Assembly: GCF_003086795.1 (NCBI RefSeq)
Contig: NZ_CP026003.1
Coordinates: 1,134,767-1,198,766, forward strand
DNA from: Stenotrophomonas sp. SAU14A_NAIMI4_5
GTDB lineage: Bacteria; Pseudomonadota; Gammaproteobacteria; Xanthomonadales; Xanthomonadaceae
DNA length: 64,000 bases
Direction: 5' to 3'
Under the pieces are notes generated by a model, which was given only the letters and a program-made list of their open reading frames with translations, was not told the DNA's origin and searched no databases. Numbering within the stretch: the stretch's first letter is position 1; every line of letters begins with the position of its first letter. A program made the translations under genes and the position numbers. Positions 16,958 to 25,909 of this stretch are shown one piece after another.

Positions 16958-18475
16958 ATGGCCCCCCGTTGTGCCCAGGATTCCCGCGCCGCTGGACGCG
17001 GTGCGCTGCTCGCCGTGTGCCTGGCCGCGCTCGCGCTGCCGCTGGCCTTTTCCGCAGGTGCGGTGGTCGTCCCGTCGCTGCAGCTGGGGCAGGGCGCTTC
17101 GCCGCTGGCGCTGGCCTGGGTGACCAATGCCTTCATGCTGACCTTTGGCGGCCTGCTGCTGGCGGCCGGTGCGCTGGCCGACCGGCTGGGCCGGCGTCGC
17201 GTGTTCCTGGCCGGAACCGCTGGCTTCGCTGCCACCACTGCCTGCGTCTGCCTGGCGCCTGACCTGGTGTGGCTGGATATCGCGCGCGGCCTGCAGGGCG
17301 TTGCCGCCGCCGCCGCGCTGGCCTCGGGCACGGCGGCATTGGCGCACGCCTGGCAGGGGCCCGGCCGTGCGCGCGCGTTCGCCCTGCTCGGCACTAACTT
17401 CGGTGCCGGCCTTGCACTGGGACCACTGCTGGCCGGGGCCCTGCTGCAGCTGGCCGGCTGGCGCAGCGTGTTCGCCACCAGCGGCGTGCTGGCCCTGCTG
17501 GCCTGCGCGCTGGGTGCGCGCGTACTGCGCGAAAGCCATGGCGATCGCGTGCGCCTGGATGTGGCGGGCATGCTGGTCTTCAGCCTGATGCTGGCCAGCC
17601 TGACGCTGGCGCTGCTGTGGCTGGGTGAGCACGGCATCGGCATGCCGCGCGTGCAGATCGCGTTCCTCGCCTGCGTCGTGCTGGCGTCGCTGTTCGTCTG
17701 GATCGAGCGCCGGCAGGCTGCACCGCTGCTTGATCTCTCGCTGTTCTCGCAGCGTGCCTTCGTCGGCGTGCAGCTGCTGCCGGTGGCCACCTGCTTCGGC
17801 TACGTGGTGCTGCTGGTGGTGCTGCCGCTGCAGCTGCTGGGCGTGCACGGGCAGGGCACGGGCATCGTCGGCCTGCAGATGCTGGCGTTGTCGGCGCCGT
17901 TGCTGGTGCTGCCGATGCTGGCCGCGCGCTGCGCGCAGCACGTCGGCAGCACGCTGCTGTGCACGCTGGGCCTGCTGCTGTGCGCGCAGGGCCTGTGGTG
18001 GTTGTCGCGGCATGCCGCCACGCCGGTGCCGATGCTGTGGATTCCGCCGTTGCTGCTGATCGGTGCAGGCGCGGCGCTGCCGTGGGGCCTGATGGACGGC
18101 CTGTCGGTCAGCGTGGTGCCGGTACAGCGTGCCGGCATGGCCGCCGGCATGTTCGGCACCGTGCGCGTGGCCGGCGAAGGCATTGCCCTGGCGGCGGTGA
18201 CCGCGCTGCTGGCGGGGCTGATCGGACGCCACCTGCCGTCGGCCTGGCCGGAGGCCAAGGCGTCGGCATCGATGTACCTGGTGACCGGTGATCTGGAGAC
18301 CGCGCAGGCGTGGCTGCCGCACGCCACAGTGGCCGAACTGCAGCAGGCCAGTGGCGAGGCATTGGCCACCCTGCTGCGCGTGCTGTCTGCGCTGACCTTT
18401 GCCTGCGCGCTGCTGCTGCAGCTGCTGCTGGGGCGCAGCGCCCCGTCGCATGAAGGCGTGGCCGACTCGGCGTAA
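16958..18475 (+). CDS. MFS transporter, DHA2 (14-TM) type
   Basis: A 505-residue inner-membrane proton-driven efflux pump. About 14 hydrophobic segments; the MFS motif A is GALADRLGRRRVFLAG (about 66-81), and WVTNAFMLTFGGLLL is motif D1-like. Similar in plan to EmrB/QacA drug exporters. AAAGGAGG lies six bases before the ATG, an unusually good ribosome site. There is no EmrA-type partner next to it. The divergent LysR gene is the likely regulator; the substrate is unknown. Confidence 0.9.
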   Translation: MAPRCAQDSRAAGRGALLAVCLAALALPLAFSAGAVVVPSLQLGQGASPLALAWVTNAFMLTFGGLLLAAGALADRLGRRRVFLAGTAGFAATTACVCLAPDLVWLDIARGLQGVAAAAALASGTAALAHAWQGPGRARAFALLGTNFGAGLALGPLLAGALLQLAGWRSVFATSGVLALLACALGARVLRESHGDRVRLDVAGMLVFSLMLASLTLALLWLGEHGIGMPRVQIAFLACVVLASLFVWIERRQAAPLLDLSLFSQRAFVGVQLLPVATCFGYVVLLVVLPLQLLGVHGQGTGIVGLQMLALSAPLLVLPMLAARCAQHVGSTLLCTLGLLLCAQGLWWLSRHAATPVPMLWIPPLLLIGAGAALPWGLMDGLSVSVVPVQRAGMAAGMFGTVRVAGEGIALAAVTALLAGLIGRHLPSAWPEAKASASMYLVTGDLETAQAWLPHATVAELQQASGEALATLLRVLSALTFACALLLQLLLGRSAPSHEGVADSA

Positions 18476-18573
18476 GTCGCGCGGGATGTCATCGCCGTGT
18501 AGGCAAGGACTCACGCGGCCTATGCCGCCGCACGCCTAGAGTCGGTCATCCCCGTCCCCCACGGAGACCTGCC

Positions 18574-18747
18574 ATGTGGCTGCTTGATCATCTCTGGCCC
18601 AGCCGCCGTCCGTTGCCGCCGCCGATGGCCCTCGAGCCGCCGTTGCCACCGCGCAGGCCGTGGCTGAAGCGCCCCGCACGAGCCGGGCGCAGCGGCATGG
18701 CACCGTGGCAGAAGGTCGCCCCGGCCACGCGCCGCGCGCGCCACTAG
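18574..18747 (+). CDS. small Pro/Arg-rich protein
   Basis: A 57-residue frame (MWLLDHLWPSRRPLPPP...) preceded by GGAGA. Very rich in Pro and Arg, without a recognised family. It ends by overlapping the stop of the convergent GFA gene by 4 bp. Support is the ribosome site and its fit in the gap; it may not be real. Confidence 0.4.
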   Translation: MWLLDHLWPSRRPLPPPMALEPPLPPRRPWLKRPARAGRSGMAPWQKVAPATRRARH

Positions 18748-19148
18748 GCCGTGCGGTCGGCGGGGTGGTTGACCCCGTCATTGACCGGGATGATGCCCAG
18801 CGCGAAGGGATCGATGCCTTCCAGGCAGGCGACGTTGTAGCCGTACTGGTCCGGGTTGGAGCGGCGCCGATGATGGGTGTAGATGCCGCAGACACCGCAG
18901 AAGTAATGCTCCGCCACGTGGGTGTTGAACTGGTACAGGCGCAGCTGTTCCTGGCCGCGCACCACCTGCAGCCCCTCGCGGGCGACGCTGGCGGCGATGG
19001 CGCCGCGGCGCCGGCACATCGAACAGTCGCAGCGGCGCGGGTCGACGATGCCGTCGGGCAGGTCCAGCAGCAGCTCCACTGCGCCGCAATGGCAGGTGGC
19101 GCGGTGCCGGGGCTGCACGGCCACGCCGGCTACGGAGGTGATTCCCAT
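18744..19148 (-). CDS. GFA / CENP-V family zinc protein
   Basis: A 134-residue protein. It carries the Zn-binding cysteines of the glutathione-dependent formaldehyde-activating family: ATCHCGAV (about residues 18-25), CDCSMCRRRG (about 44-53) and FCGVCGIYTHH (about 91-101). Family members bind glutathione adducts, but most have no proven activity. Cytosolic. The start MGITSVAG at 19148 is chosen. It is separate from its neighbours in direction. Confidence 0.85.
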   Translation of the reverse strand: MGITSVAGVAVQPRHRATCHCGAVELLLDLPDGIVDPRRCDCSMCRRRGAIAASVAREGLQVVRGQEQLRLYQFNTHVAEHYFCGVCGIYTHHRRRSNPDQYGYNVACLEGIDPFALGIIPVNDGVNHPADRTA

Positions 19149-19278
19149 CGCTGTTCCCTGCTGTGGTGACCCGGCCAGTATGCGCTGACAGGCTGGCCCG
19201 CGCCCGTTGCTGAATGGGTCGGTGATGCCAGCGTCAGCCGGCTTGTGGCTAACTATGCCGCCCCCCGTACGCGACAGG

Positions 19279-20298
19279 ATGCCCGTGAGAGCCGCAGGAC
19301 GTTGGATGACAGGATGTGCCATGGCGCTGCTCGCGCTGTGGGTGGCCGGTTTGTTCGCCTACCAGCTGCCCGGGCCGGGCTGGCTGTCGGCGGGCGTGGC
19401 CGCGCTGTGGCTGCTGGCCGCGCTGTGGACGGCGTTGACGGTGGCGCGCGGGAAACGCACGAAGCGCTGGTCCGGCTTCTACGTGGCGTCGGTGGCGCTG
19501 GCGGGCCTGTGGTGGCTGCTGCTGACCCCGCGCCAGGACCGCGACTGGGCTGACGACGTGGCCCAGCGCCTGCACGTTGAATCTTTCGATGGCCGCCACG
19601 TGGTGCTGGACAACGTGCGTGACTTCACCTGGCGCACGGAATCCGACTACGACGCGCGCTGGGTGCGCCGCGAATACGACCTGGACCAGCTGCGCTCGGC
19701 CGATCTGGTGCTGTCGTACTGGATGGGCCCGGCCATCGCCCACACCCTGGTCTCGTTCGGTTTCGACGATGGCCGCCACCTGGTGTTCTCGCTGGAAATC
19801 CGCAAGGAGCAGGGCGAATCGTTCTCGGCGCTGGGTGGCTTCTTCCGTCGCTTCGAGATGACCCTGGTCGCCTCGGAAGAGACCGATATCCTGCGCACGC
19901 GCACCAATGCCCGTGGCGAGGACGTCTACCTGTACCGCCTGCATGGGCTGGACCGCGGCCAGCTGAAGGCGCTGTTCGCCGCCTACCTCGATGAGGCGAA
20001 GCAGCTGGACGCCGCGCCGGCGTTCTACAACACCGCCACCAGCAACTGCACCACGATCGTCTTCGACCTGGCCCGGCATATCGCCCCCGGCCTGCCGCTG
20101 GACTATCGCCTGCTGCTGTCCGGCTACCTGGCTGAGTACGCACAGGAGGTCGGTGCGCTGGTGCCCGGCGTGCCGTATGCCGAGCTGCACGCCAAGGGCC
20201 GCATCACCGAGCGCGCGCTGCACATGGCAGCGGGCGAGAACTATTCCACCGTGATCCGCCGCGGCATTCCCGGCACCGAGCAGGACCCGCAGCAATGA
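19279..20298 (+). CDS. DUF4105 membrane protein
   Basis: A 339-residue protein with two or three N-terminal hydrophobic segments (about 11-28, 35-55, 65-80). A large domain follows, containing HVVLDNVRDFTWRTESDYDARW, SYWMGPAIAHTLVSFGFDDGRHLVFSLEIRKE and the TSNCTTIVFDLARH site. The Cys and His of that plan fit the DUF4105 family, which resembles papain-like hydrolases; the catalytic role is inferred. ATG 19279 is chosen, with the in-frame ATG 19255 as an alternative. It overlaps the following lipoprotein hydrolase gene by 4 bp, so the two work together. Confidence 0.8.
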   Translation: MPVRAAGRWMTGCAMALLALWVAGLFAYQLPGPGWLSAGVAALWLLAALWTALTVARGKRTKRWSGFYVASVALAGLWWLLLTPRQDRDWADDVAQRLHVESFDGRHVVLDNVRDFTWRTESDYDARWVRREYDLDQLRSADLVLSYWMGPAIAHTLVSFGFDDGRHLVFSLEIRKEQGESFSALGGFFRRFEMTLVASEETDILRTRTNARGEDVYLYRLHGLDRGQLKALFAAYLDEAKQLDAAPAFYNTATSNCTTIVFDLARHIAPGLPLDYRLLLSGYLAEYAQEVGALVPGVPYAELHAKGRITERALHMAAGENYSTVIRRGIPGTEQDPQQ

Positions 20299-22313
20299 CC
20301 CTCGATTTCCCGATCCGCTGGCAGCGCGTGCTGCCGGCGCTGCTGGCTGCGTTCGTCCTGCTGGGTGGCAGCGGCTGCGCCATGGTTACCGTCAAGCAGG
20401 TGGCATCCAGCGATTCGCTGGTGAACAAGCGCGCCGACGTGCTCAACACCGGCAAGCTCAGCCCGGCCTCGCGCGAGACGCTCAGTGCCGCCGGCCTGGA
20501 CGAATCGCAGTGCGAGAAGGACTTCCTGGTCTGCCGCAGCACGCTGCTGATGACCGATGACCTGAATGTCGAGCAGCGGCTGTCGACCCTGTCCGAACTA
20601 TGGGTGAAGGCCGCGCTGGCGCTGACCCCGAAGAAGCACGCCGCCGGCGAGCCGCCGATGAGCGATGCCGCACTCGATGCCTGGCTGGAGGCCGCGCGGT
20701 ACGGCTATGCCTACCTGTTCTTCAGCGGTCGCTCGCCCTCGGACCGTGCGTTCGAGGACCGGCAGACGCAGGTGCGCGATTACTACAACTACGCGGCGGA
20801 AAAGGCCGCCGTGGTGCTGTTCGCGCGTGCACGGGCGGCGGCGCTGGCCGGCGAGGATTACACCCGGCCGATGTCTGCCGGCAGCTGGACGCTGGCGGCC
20901 AACTACCAGCAGCTGGCACTGAAAAGCATTCCTTCGCAGCTGGTGCCGGCCGGTTCGGTCAGCTTCGTCGGCCTGCGCAGCACCTACCGTCGCGATGGTT
21001 TCGGTGCCGAACTGGTGATGGTGATGGACCCGCCGAAACTGGTGGTGCCGGTGGTGGCCGCCGACGGCCCCAAGGCCGAGACCACGCAGGGCGATGATGA
21101 CTCGCGCGGCCGCCGCCATCGGCATGACGACAGCGTGCCCGAGTTCAGCGAGATGTCCTCGGTCAACGTCACCGCGCTGCTGCGCTTCGAGGGCGAGAGT
21201 CTGGACGATGTGATGCGCACGCGCCGGGTCGAGCTCGATGCGTATTCGCCGGAAGCGACCGAGCGCATCACTCTGCATGGCGAACAGGTGCCGCTGGCCG
21301 GCAACTTCACCGCGGCCTACGGCCTGTGGCTGGCACAGAGCGGCTTCGCCACGCAGTCGCTGCGCACGCTGTTTGGCCTGAGCGAGGGCATCGGCGAGCC
21401 GCACATCTACCTGATGCAGCCCTGGGACCCGAACCGCCGCATCATCTTCATGCTGCACGGCCTGGCCAGCAGCCCGGAGGCCTGGGTGAACCTGGCCAAC
21501 GAGATCATGGGCGACCCCGAGCTCCGCCGGCAGTTCCAGGTGTGGCAGGTCTATTACCCGACCAATGCGCCCATCGCGCTGAACCGCTACGAGATCGCAA
21601 ACGCCTTCAATGACACGTTGCAGCACTTCGACCCCAGCGGGAACACGCGCGCGTCGAAGGACATGGTCTACATCGGCCACAGCATGGGTGGCGTGCTGGC
21701 GCGGCTGCTGGTCAGCGATTCCGGTGATGTGCTGTGGAACGACCTGCTGGCCAACTACGACCTGAAGGGCGAGCGCCTGAAGCGCGTGCAGGGCAAGCTG
21801 GGGCCGCTGCTGCACTTCAAGGCGCAGCCGAACGTGGAGCGCGCGATCTTCATCGCCGCTCCGCACCAGGGCACCGACATCGCCGGCAACAAGGTCGGCC
21901 GCCTGATCGGCCGGCTGGTGCGCCTGCCGCTGACCATCCTGGGCAAGTTCGAGGATGTGTTCCTGGCGCTGGCGCAGGCCGAGCAGCAGGTCGATGGTAC
22001 CGCCAAGCCGAAGATCCCCAACAGCATCGACAACCTCAAGGCCAGCGATCCGTTCGTGAAGGCCGCCGCGCAGCTGCCGATCGAGCCGGGGCTGAAGTAC
22101 CACTCGATCATCGCCCAGCGCAAACCGGAACTGCCGCTGGAGAAATCCGACGATGGCCTGGTGCCGTACTGGAGCGCGCACCTGCCGGGCGCGCAGTCGG
22201 AGAAAGTGATCATCTCCGGGCACAGCGTGCAGGAAAGCCCGCAGGCGGTGCTGGAAGTGCGGCGCATCCTGCACCGTGACATCGATGAGGTGGCGACCGG
22301 TAACCGGCCGTGA
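20295..22313 (+). CDS. lipoprotein with alpha/beta-hydrolase domain
   Basis: A 672-residue protein. A lipoprotein signal ends at LLGGSGC (Cys28). The N-terminal half has no recognised fold and includes a charged DDDSRGRRHRHDD stretch near residue 270. The C-terminal half is an alpha/beta hydrolase: IIFMLHGLASSPEAWVNL, nucleophile Ser463 in GHSMGG, IAAPHQGT, and a late GHS histidine. It probably acts on lipid or ester substrates in the periplasm, anchored to a membrane. Start ATGA overlaps the DUF4105 stop. Confidence 0.85.
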   Translation: MTLDFPIRWQRVLPALLAAFVLLGGSGCAMVTVKQVASSDSLVNKRADVLNTGKLSPASRETLSAAGLDESQCEKDFLVCRSTLLMTDDLNVEQRLSTLSELWVKAALALTPKKHAAGEPPMSDAALDAWLEAARYGYAYLFFSGRSPSDRAFEDRQTQVRDYYNYAAEKAAVVLFARARAAALAGEDYTRPMSAGSWTLAANYQQLALKSIPSQLVPAGSVSFVGLRSTYRRDGFGAELVMVMDPPKLVVPVVAADGPKAETTQGDDDSRGRRHRHDDSVPEFSEMSSVNVTALLRFEGESLDDVMRTRRVELDAYSPEATERITLHGEQVPLAGNFTAAYGLWLAQSGFATQSLRTLFGLSEGIGEPHIYLMQPWDPNRRIIFMLHGLASSPEAWVNLANEIMGDPELRRQFQVWQVYYPTNAPIALNRYEIANAFNDTLQHFDPSGNTRASKDMVYIGHSMGGVLARLLVSDSGDVLWNDLLANYDLKGERLKRVQGKLGPLLHFKAQPNVERAIFIAAPHQGTDIAGNKVGRLIGRLVRLPLTILGKFEDVFLALAQAEQQVDGTAKPKIPNSIDNLKASDPFVKAAAQLPIEPGLKYHSIIAQRKPELPLEKSDDGLVPYWSAHLPGAQSEKVIISGHSVQESPQAVLEVRRILHRDIDEVATGNRP

Positions 22314-22319
22314 CATGCG

Positions 22320-22396
22320 GGGGTCGGAGCCGTTTTCTGCGAAAACGGATCCGACCCCGGGGTCAGATCCCTTCCGCAGAAAAGGGCTCTGACCCC
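22320..22396. repeat. two GGGGTC hairpins, back to back
   Basis: 22320-22358 and 22359-22396 are two related palindromes, each starting GGGGTC and ending GACCCC, with an inner GC/T-rich stem (CGTTTTC/GAAAACG; CCCTT/AAGGG). They fill the gap between convergent genes ending at 22313 and 22406. Likely a bidirectional terminator or a second REP family. Relatives at 42620-42652 and 56549-56586. Confidence 0.8.
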
Positions 22397-22405
22397 AAAC
22401 AGCGA

Positions 22406-23773
22406 CTACACCCGCCGCGCCACCACCGCGCCCAGCACCGCCAGCCCCACCGTGATCGCCAGGCACAGCACGTAACCGGTGTGCGGCGCCTGCTCGACGA
22501 ACAGCGCGAACAACGCACCCGACAACGCCAGCGCGGTAGCCACGCACAGCGCCTCGCTCAACTGCAGGGCCGAACTGTTGCGGCCCTGTTCCTGCGGCGC
22601 GGACAGCGACAGCGTCAGCACCGACAGGCTGGCGTAGATCATGCCCATGCCGAAACCGGTGATGGTCCAGACGAGCAGCGCGACAGGCAGTGGCACCGCG
22701 TTGAACAGCACCGCCAGGGTGGCGGTGATGCCGATGGTCATCAGCACCGTGCCCACGCGCAGCAGCTGCTGCCGCGACCAGCCGCGCTGCTGGTGGCCCT
22801 GGAGCCACGAGCCACTGAACCAGCCCAGTGCGCCCAGGCTCAGCACGGCGCCCGCCCAGCTCGGCGACAGGCCGCGCTCGCGTTGCAGCAGCAGCGGCAG
22901 GTAAGCCTCGCAGGCGAAGAACGCCGCGGCGGCGACACCACGCAACGCAATCACGCTGGGCAGGCCCCGGCGCAGGCGCAGCGTGCCCGGCGGCAACAGG
23001 CGGTGCCCGCACAGCAGCAGACTGACCACGGCCACGCCCATGCAGGCCAGCGCCGGCACGCCCTGCTGCTGGCCACCGAAATAGAGCAGCAGCGCGGCCA
23101 GCGATGCACCGATGGCCCAGCGCACGACATCGCCGCTGCTGTCCTCGTCGCGGGCTTCAACGGGTGCCTGCCGCGCCAGCGCCGGGCGCAGCATCAACGC
23201 CGCCGGAATCGCCAGCAGTGGCACGATCAGGAACACCCAGCGCCAGCCCAGGTGCTGCACGATCAGGCCGCTCAGCGCCGGCCCCACCATCGACGGCACC
23301 ACCCAGCCGGCTGAAAACGCAGCGAAGACCTTCGGCCGCAGCGCCTCGGGATAGTTGCGGCCGACCATCACGTACAGCGCCACCGAGATCGCGCCGCTGC
23401 CCAGGCCCTGCAGCAGGCGCCCTGCGACCAGCGTGCCCATGCGCGTGGCCAGGCCGGCCAGCAGCAGGCCCAGCACGAAGCACGCAAGGCCCCACCACAG
23501 CGGTCGCGCCGGGCCGCTGCGGTCGGTCCAGCGCCCGGCCACGGTCATGCCGACCACGCTGGTGGCGAGGGTGCCGCCGAAGGCCAGCGCGTACAGGCGC
23601 AGGCCATCCAGTGCCTCGGCCACGGTGGGCATCGCCGCGGCCACGGCCAGTGCTTCGAAGGCGAGCAGGGCGACCAGCACGACCATGCCGATGGTGGTGC
23701 TGCGGTGGGCGGGCGAAAGGATGGAATCGGGTGCGGACGTGGCCGTCGCTGGTGCTGCGGTGGGGGTGTTCAT
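22406..23773 (-). CDS. MFS transporter in a SoxR-controlled position
   Basis: A 455-residue inner-membrane protein with about 12-14 helices, from RSTTIGMVVLVALLAFEALAV to VGLAVLGAVVARR. Motifs include GRWTDRSGPARPLWWG and RLLQGLGSGAISVALYVMVGR, as in multidrug MFS pumps. The start MNTPTAAP at 23773 is chosen. Its promoter region contains a 19-bp-spacer promoter holding a SoxR-type dyad, so it is probably induced by redox-active compounds. The substrate is unknown. Confidence 0.88.
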   Translation of the reverse strand: MNTPTAAPATATSAPDSILSPAHRSTTIGMVVLVALLAFEALAVAAAMPTVAEALDGLRLYALAFGGTLATSVVGMTVAGRWTDRSGPARPLWWGLACFVLGLLLAGLATRMGTLVAGRLLQGLGSGAISVALYVMVGRNYPEALRPKVFAAFSAGWVVPSMVGPALSGLIVQHLGWRWVFLIVPLLAIPAALMLRPALARQAPVEARDEDSSGDVVRWAIGASLAALLLYFGGQQQGVPALACMGVAVVSLLLCGHRLLPPGTLRLRRGLPSVIALRGVAAAAFFACEAYLPLLLQRERGLSPSWAGAVLSLGALGWFSGSWLQGHQQRGWSRQQLLRVGTVLMTIGITATLAVLFNAVPLPVALLVWTITGFGMGMIYASLSVLTLSLSAPQEQGRNSSALQLSEALCVATALALSGALFALFVEQAPHTGYVLCLAITVGLAVLGAVVARRV

Positions 23774-23823
23774 GCGGGGGAAGATGCTCGGGCCGCGCTT
23801 GTCATCCGGCGGCGAAGGACGCA

Positions 23824-23854
23824 GCATGACACCTGAACCATGGTTGAGGTCAAG
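23824..23854 (-). promoter_or_regulatory. MerR/SoxR-type promoter of the MFS gene
   Basis: Read on the minus strand: TTGACC (-35, 23854-23849), 19-bp spacer, CATGCT (-10, 23829-23824). MerR-family activators need this overlong spacer. The spacer holds the dyad ACCTGAACCATGGTTGAGGT (23832-23851), close to a perfect palindrome, which fits a SoxR box. Confidence 0.7.
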
Positions 23855-23856
23855 CA

Positions 23857-24291
23857 ATGCAGGAAGCGGAACTGAGCGTGGGCGACGTGGCCCGTCGCAG
23901 CGGCGTCGCGGTGTCGGCGCTGCACTTCTACGAGCGCAAGGGCCTGATCAGCAGCCTGCGCACGGCGGGCAACCAGCGCCGCTATGCGCGCGACGTGCTG
24001 CGCCGCCTGGCGGTGATCCGCGTTGCGCAGCGCGTGGGCATGCCACTGGAAGCGGTGGCCCGCGCATTCGAGACCCTGCCGCAGGGCCGCGCGCCGACCA
24101 AGGCCGACTGGGCGCGGCTGTCCGCGCGCTGGCAGCAGGAACTGGAAGAGCGCATCCACATGCTGCAGCTGCTGCGCGATGAACTGACCGGCTGCATCGG
24201 CTGCGGCTGCCTGTCACTGAGGCGCTGCCGCCTGGCCAACCCCGACGACGTGCTCGGCGAACGCGGCGACGGCCCCATGCGCTGGGGCTGA
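23857..24291 (+). CDS. soxR: SoxR, redox-sensitive MerR regulator
   Basis: A 144-residue cytosolic regulator. The MerR HTH is at about 5-50 (SVGDVARRSGVAVSALHFYERKGLI). The [2Fe-2S] cluster ligands are Cys113, 116, 118 and 124 in CIGCGCLSLRRC, the SoxR signature. Oxidation of the cluster turns on the target promoter. There is no soxS; as in other non-enteric bacteria it controls a few target genes directly, here the divergent MFS pump. The GAGG ribosome site lies inside the box, so binding may also repress soxR itself. Confidence 0.93.
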   Translation: MQEAELSVGDVARRSGVAVSALHFYERKGLISSLRTAGNQRRYARDVLRRLAVIRVAQRVGMPLEAVARAFETLPQGRAPTKADWARLSARWQQELEERIHMLQLLRDELTGCIGCGCLSLRRCRLANPDDVLGERGDGPMRWG

Positions 24292-24301
24292 GTCGCGCCC
24301 G

Positions 24302-24323
24302 GTAGCGCCGGGCCATGCCCGGC
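24302..24323 (+). repeat. GTAG-type REP, CGCCGGGC class
   Basis: GTAG followed by CGCCGGGCCATGCCCGGC. Lies between convergent soxR and the SDR gene. Confidence 0.9.
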
Positions 24324-24337
24324 GGCGGTTGCAGCAA

Positions 24338-24940
24338 TTACCAGACGGTGAGGGTCTCGCCGCTCTGGATGCCTTCCACGGCGCGCTGGAAGGCCAGTGC
24401 CGCACGCTGCGCGGGTACGGCTTCGAAGCCGGGGAAGTAGGGGCCGTAGGACGCCAGTGATTCGGCCAGCACGTTCGGGCTGACCGCGTTGATGCGCAGG
24501 CCGCGCGGCAGCAGTTCCAGCGCGGCGGCGCGCACGAAGCCCTCCAGCGCCTGGTTCACCGCGGTGGCGTTGACGCCGTCGCGGATCGGCTGCGCGCTGA
24601 TGATGCCGGTGGTGAGGGTGATCGAGCCGCCCGGGGTCAGGTGATGTTGCGCCGCCAGCGCCAGCCGCACCTGGCCGAGCAGCTTGTCCTGCAGGCCGCT
24701 GTTGAACTGCGCGGCGGTCATCGTCTGCAGCGGGCCGAAATGCACGTTGCCGGTGGTCGAGATCACCGCATCGACCGGGCCGGTCTGCGCGAACAGGGCC
24801 GAGACACTTTCATCGTCGGCCAGATCCACGCGCAGCGCGCCGCTGCGGCGGCCGGCGGCAAGAATCTCGTGATGCTGGCCAAGGTGGCGGGCGACCGCCT
24901 GGCCGAGAGTGCCGCTGGCACCGACAAGCAGGATCTTCAT
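24338..24940 (-). CDS. short-chain dehydrogenase
   Basis: A 200-residue SDR of the short, NAD(P)-binding type. GASGTLGQAVARHL is near residues 7-20, then the DAVISTTGNVHFGPL region, LTTG in place of the usual Ser motif, and NPHNAGW-type features are absent. A late VNQALEGFVRAAALELL takes the place of YxxxK, so Tyr and Lys of the classical active site are not evident. That suggests the atypical SDR group (as in YbbO/DUF-type reductases). The start MKILLVGAS at 24940 is chosen. Probably controlled by the divergent LysR. Confidence 0.8.
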   Translation of the reverse strand: MKILLVGASGTLGQAVARHLGQHHEILAAGRRSGALRVDLADDESVSALFAQTGPVDAVISTTGNVHFGPLQTMTAAQFNSGLQDKLLGQVRLALAAQHHLTPGGSITLTTGIISAQPIRDGVNATAVNQALEGFVRAAALELLPRGLRINAVSPNVLAESLASYGPYFPGFEAVPAQRAALAFQRAVEGIQSGETLTVW

Positions 24941-25036
24941 CGTGGCGTCCTCATGGGGAAGGGCTCCAGTCTGCGCCGCCGGATATGGGTTTGGTAAGCG
25001 GCGTATGATTCGTATATTCCTAACCAAGAGTTAGCA

Positions 25037-25909
25037 ATGGATACCTTGCGCTGCATGCAGGCGTTCGTGGCCGTGGCCGAGCACGGCAGCTTCGCGGCGG
25101 CCGCCGTGCAGCTGCAGGTGTCGGCGGTGATGGTCGGCAAATACATCCAGCAGCTGGAGGCGCACCTGGGCACCGCGCTGCTGCAGCGGAACACCCGCCA
25201 CCAGCGGCTGACCGAAGCGGGCGCGGCCTACTTGGCCGGATGCCGGCAGGTGCTGGAACAGGTGCAGCAGGCCGAGGCCGATGTCGCCGGACTGCAGCGG
25301 CAGCCGCAGGGCCTGCTGCGTATCAGTGCGCCCACCACCTGGGGCAGCTGCGTGTTGGCACCGTTGTTGTCGGGCCTGCTGCGCGCGCAGCCGCTGTTGA
25401 ACATTGAACTGGATCTCAGCAACCGCCGGGTGGACCTGATCGAAGATGGCTTCGATGCGGCGATCCGGGTCGGGCCGCTGCCCTCGCAGGAACTGGTGGC
25501 GCGCCCGCTGCCGCCGTATGCAATGAGCCTGTGCGCATCGCCGGCCTACCTGCGGCGGCGAGGCACGCCACGCATGCCGGCCGACCTGGCCGGGCATGAC
25601 TGCCTCAGCCATCTGGCCTGGCGCGGTGGTCATGGCTGGCAGCTGGCCAATGGCGAACAGGTCGATTGGGATGCACGGTTGACCAGCAACGATGGCTACG
25701 CGCTGCGTGAAGCGGCGGTGGCCGGTGCCGGATTGATCCTGCAGCCGACGGCGCTGCTGGCGGCGGATATCGCGGCCGGGCGCCTGAAGCCGCTGCTGCG
25801 CGGGTATGTGCCCGAGCCGCGGCCGATGCACCTGATCTACCTGCCGGACCGGAGGCCACGCCCGCGGCTGCAGTGTTTCGTGGAGTACGTGCTGCAGCAC
25901 GTGGGGTAG
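25037..25909 (+). CDS. LysR-family regulator, divergent from the SDR gene
   Basis: A 290-residue protein with an N-terminal HTH (MDTLRCMQAFVAVAEHGS; VQLQVSAVMVGKYIQQLE) and a LysR effector domain (GLLRISAPTTWGSCVLAPLLSG) of the CrgA/AaeR-like group. The 96-bp gap to the SDR gene has TTGGTAAG and CTAACCAA, which could form a weak dyad. The TAG stop (25907-25909) is the TAG of a GTAG REP. A 157-bp tandem array follows at once. Confidence 0.88.
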   Translation: MDTLRCMQAFVAVAEHGSFAAAAVQLQVSAVMVGKYIQQLEAHLGTALLQRNTRHQRLTEAGAAYLAGCRQVLEQVQQAEADVAGLQRQPQGLLRISAPTTWGSCVLAPLLSGLLRAQPLLNIELDLSNRRVDLIEDGFDAAIRVGPLPSQELVARPLPPYAMSLCASPAYLRRRGTPRMPADLAGHDCLSHLAWRGGHGWQLANGEQVDWDARLTSNDGYALREAAVAGAGLILQPTALLAADIAAGRLKPLLRGYVPEPRPMHLIYLPDRRPRPRLQCFVEYVLQHVG

